Shown here piece by piece: positions 62,320 through 64,000 of a DNA stretch of 64,000 nucleotides (the first letter of the stretch is position 1; every line of letters begins with the position of its first letter). A program made the translations under genes and the position numbers. The stretch covers positions 2,154,031-2,218,030 of the forward strand of contig NZ_LT629731.1 in assembly GCF_900104575.1 (NCBI RefSeq), given 5' to 3'. This DNA comes from Bacillus tuaregi. Its GTDB lineage: Bacteria; Bacillota; Bacilli; Bacillales; Cytobacillaceae. A model generated the notes under the pieces. It had not been told where the DNA came from. It did not search any database and saw only the letters and a program-made list of their open reading frames with translations.

Positions 62320-63141
62320 ATGCAAAAAAGGTTTAAGGTTGTTAGCAGTCTCTTATTATTACTTATGATTACAGTGGCTTGTTCTAATAACCAGAACCCT
62401 AATCAAGGGTCAGTCAAAGAGGAAACACAAACCGCTTCTGAAAGGAAGGAAAAGGTTGATCTAACTATTTCAGCAGCTGCTAGTTTAAAGGATGCACTGG
62501 ATGTAATCGGGCAGACCTATCAAGAGGAACATCCTGAAGTAACATTGAAATTCAATTTTGGAGCCTCGGGTTCTTTAAAACAGCAAATCTCACAAGGAGC
62601 ACCGGTTGATCTATTTTTCTCAGCTGCAGAGGATAAATTTGATTTATTGGTTGAAGAAGGTAATATTGCAAAAAAAGACAGATTGGACCTTCTTGGAAAT
62701 GAACTCGTTTTAGTGGTCCCGAAAGAGGATCAATCGATTAAAGGATTCGAGGATCTTAAGAAATCTGACGTAGGTAAAATCTCCATCGGAACTCCCGAAA
62801 CAGTACCTGCGGGAAAATACGCAAAAGAGTCACTTGAAAAGACGGGTCTATGGAAGGATATCGAGTCAAAAGTTGTTTTGGCAAAGGATGTCCGTCAAGT
62901 ATTATCCTATGTGGAAACCGGAAATGTTGACGCAGGAATTGTATACAAAACGGATGCCTTAGTTTCAGAGAAGATAGAAATGATTGCGTCGGCCGATCCT
63001 GCCACACACACACCTATTATTTATCCAGTGGCGATTATAAAGGATACTGACCATTACGAAGCAGCAAAAGAATTCTACGAGTATGTACAAACCAATGAGA
63101 CTTTAAAGGTATTTGAGGAATATGGATTTACTACTAAATAA
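62320..63141 (+). CDS. modA: Molybdate ABC transporter substrate-binding lipoprotein
   Basis: A 273-residue binding protein: signal peptide with lipobox TVAC (Cys near residue 22), then DLTISAAASLKDALDVIG, FNFGASGSLKQQISQGAPVD and DAGIVYKTDA. These Ser and Ala residues are the oxyanion contacts of ModA. It captures molybdate outside the membrane. GAGGTGG precedes the start. It overlaps modB by 20 bases. Confidence 0.92.
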   Translation: MQKRFKVVSSLLLLLMITVACSNNQNPNQGSVKEETQTASERKEKVDLTISAAASLKDALDVIGQTYQEEHPEVTLKFNFGASGSLKQQISQGAPVDLFFSAAEDKFDLLVEEGNIAKKDRLDLLGNELVLVVPKEDQSIKGFEDLKKSDVGKISIGTPETVPAGKYAKESLEKTGLWKDIESKVVLAKDVRQVLSYVETGNVDAGIVYKTDALVSEKIEMIASADPATHTPIIYPVAIIKDTDHYEAAKEFYEYVQTNETLKVFEEYGFTTK

Positions 63142-63802
63142 CGAAACGATGCATGAATTTTTAAGTCCCATTTGGTTATCTATTAAAATCGCTACGATAT
63201 CAGGTGTTATCGTTATTTTACTAGGAACATGGATTGGACGAATATTCGCTAGAAGAACGTTTAAGGGGAAAGCGGTTTTGGAAACCCTGCTGATGCTCCC
63301 GATGGTTCTACCACCAACAGTTGTTGGATTTTTCCTGATCGTCATATTTGGCAAAAATAGCTGGGTTGGACAGGCCATAGAATGGCTTTTTAAACAGCCG
63401 ATTATTTTCACTTGGTATGCAGCTGTGATTGCGTCCATCGTTGTAGCCTTTCCACTGATGTATCAATCCGCCAAATCAGGATTCCAAGGCGTAGATCGTG
63501 ACATAGAAGATGCAGCGAGAGTGGATGGAGCGAACGAATGGAGAATCTTCTTATTAATCTCTGTGCCTTTAGCATCAAAGGCTCTTATTTCCGGTAGTAT
63601 CTTAAGCTTTGCACGGGCATTGGGCGAATTTGGCGCAACCTTGATGTTTGCAGGGAACATTCCGGGGGAAACCCAGACGATTCCTACAGCAATCTATATC
63701 GCGATTGATTCTGGTCAAATGGGTATGGCATGGTTGTGGGTGATTTCCATTGTCATTATTTCCTTTATCATGCTGCTCATTGTCCGAGTGAAACAAGACT
63801 AA
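63122..63802 (+). CDS. modB: Molybdate ABC transporter permease
   Basis: A 226-residue permease with five membrane helices. LPMVLPPTVVGFFLI and the EAA loop EDAARVDGANEWRIFLLISV identify ModB. I chose ATG 63122, inside modA, next to GAGG. The ATPase ModC is not visible before the window ends; a different gene follows. Confidence 0.9.
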   Translation: MDLLLNNETMHEFLSPIWLSIKIATISGVIVILLGTWIGRIFARRTFKGKAVLETLLMLPMVLPPTVVGFFLIVIFGKNSWVGQAIEWLFKQPIIFTWYAAVIASIVVAFPLMYQSAKSGFQGVDRDIEDAARVDGANEWRIFLLISVPLASKALISGSILSFARALGEFGATLMFAGNIPGETQTIPTAIYIAIDSGQMGMAWLWVISIVIISFIMLLIVRVKQD

Positions 63803-63866
63803 AGAAACGCTGGGAAAAATCTATTTCAAACATTCTAAAAGTCATTTTTGAAGAGGAAGATAGCAA

Positions 63867-64000
63867 ATGAGTAAACCCTATATTGAAAGATTGTTTGCCG
63901 GAAAAGTGAAAAAGTTGGGCCAGCCTCATGCAATGAACCCTATGGACAGACAATGGGAAAGCGGAATGTTTAAGGACAGAATCCATGAAAAAATTTGGCT
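63867..64000 (+). CDS. MOSC-domain protein, N-terminal part (cut by window edge)
   Basis: From ATG 63867 (AAGAGGAAG upstream): SKPYIERLFAGKVKKLGQ, AMNPMDRQWESGMFKDRI. The opening resembles YiiM-like MOSC proteins, which handle the molybdenum cofactor and would fit behind modAB. Only 44 codons are visible. Confidence 0.65.
   Translation, partial: MSKPYIERLFAGKVKKLGQPHAMNPMDRQWESGMFKDRIHEKIW

Noticed and set aside
1..64000. CRISPR array
   Set aside because: No regularly spaced short repeats with unique spacers were seen; the repeats found are dispersed and 100-190 bp long.

Overview
The window comes from a low-GC Gram-positive chromosome, most likely a Bacillaceae member close to Bacillus. 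Ribosome binding sites are strong AAGGAGG types, TTG and GTG starts are common, and a leucine T-box precedes leuA. Several blocks match Bacillus subtilis gene sets (yxdJKLM-yxeA, ydjI-ydjG-ydjH, a DUF1659-DUF2922-YvrJ cluster). I saw no rRNA, tRNA or CRISPR array.

Layout. 0-0.9 kb holds the end of an IS66 transposase and a broken gamma-glutamylcyclotransferase. 1.4-9.4 kb is a tightly coupled five-gene operon: a Zorya-type anti-phage system (zorA, zorB, zorC, zorD) plus a fifth gene with an N-terminal DUF4145/HEPN-like domain. 9.5-14.5 kb is accessory DNA: a MntA-HepT pair with a degenerate HEPN motif, a frameshifted HNH restriction-enzyme remnant, a frameshifted acetyltransferase and a SEC-C protein, set among dispersed repeats. 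14.6-26.9 kb holds a HAD phosphatase, a peptide-sensing two-component/ABC module, a beta-helix protein, a YeiH/LysR pair, an orphan erm-like leader attenuator, an SDR and a DUF429 protein. 27-36 kb holds broken regulators, T-box-controlled leuA, small proteins, a metallo-beta-lactamase-fold gene split by an in-frame TGA and a DHA2 efflux pump. 36.4-39.8 kb is a ydjI-ydjG-ydjH membrane-stress cluster with a repeat inserted inside it. 39.9-42.95 kb is a decayed Tn3-family transposon with both 38-bp ends, holding a nested IS605-type tnpB and a tiny ribbon-helix-helix gene; it sits in the remains of a second mntA-hepT locus. 43-50 kb holds an XRE/deformylase pair, a collapsed ADP-ribosylglycohydrolase, a rifampin ADP-ribosyltransferase, hydrolases, and chromate transport with a PadR regulator. 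50-64 kb is more ordinary: sigma factor and ClpP paralogue, small Bacillus families, a Tat-exported flavoprotein that looks acquired, stress enzymes, rubrerythrin and the start of modA-modB.

Repeats. At least three non-coding repeat families recur. R1 (about 190 bp, five copies plus isolated end palindromes) has an end hairpin resembling that of the local tnpB element. R2 is about 110 bp with four copies. R3 is a pair of direct repeats bracketing about 4 kb of accessory genes. Much of the window is therefore a defence/mobile island under active decay.

The strongest candidate for a new system is the five-gene Zorya-like operon. The ATGA overlaps, the exact 120-residue period in the ZorA tail and the extra HEPN-like gene are read directly from the sequence. 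Its role in phage defence is inferred from the known Zorya family.
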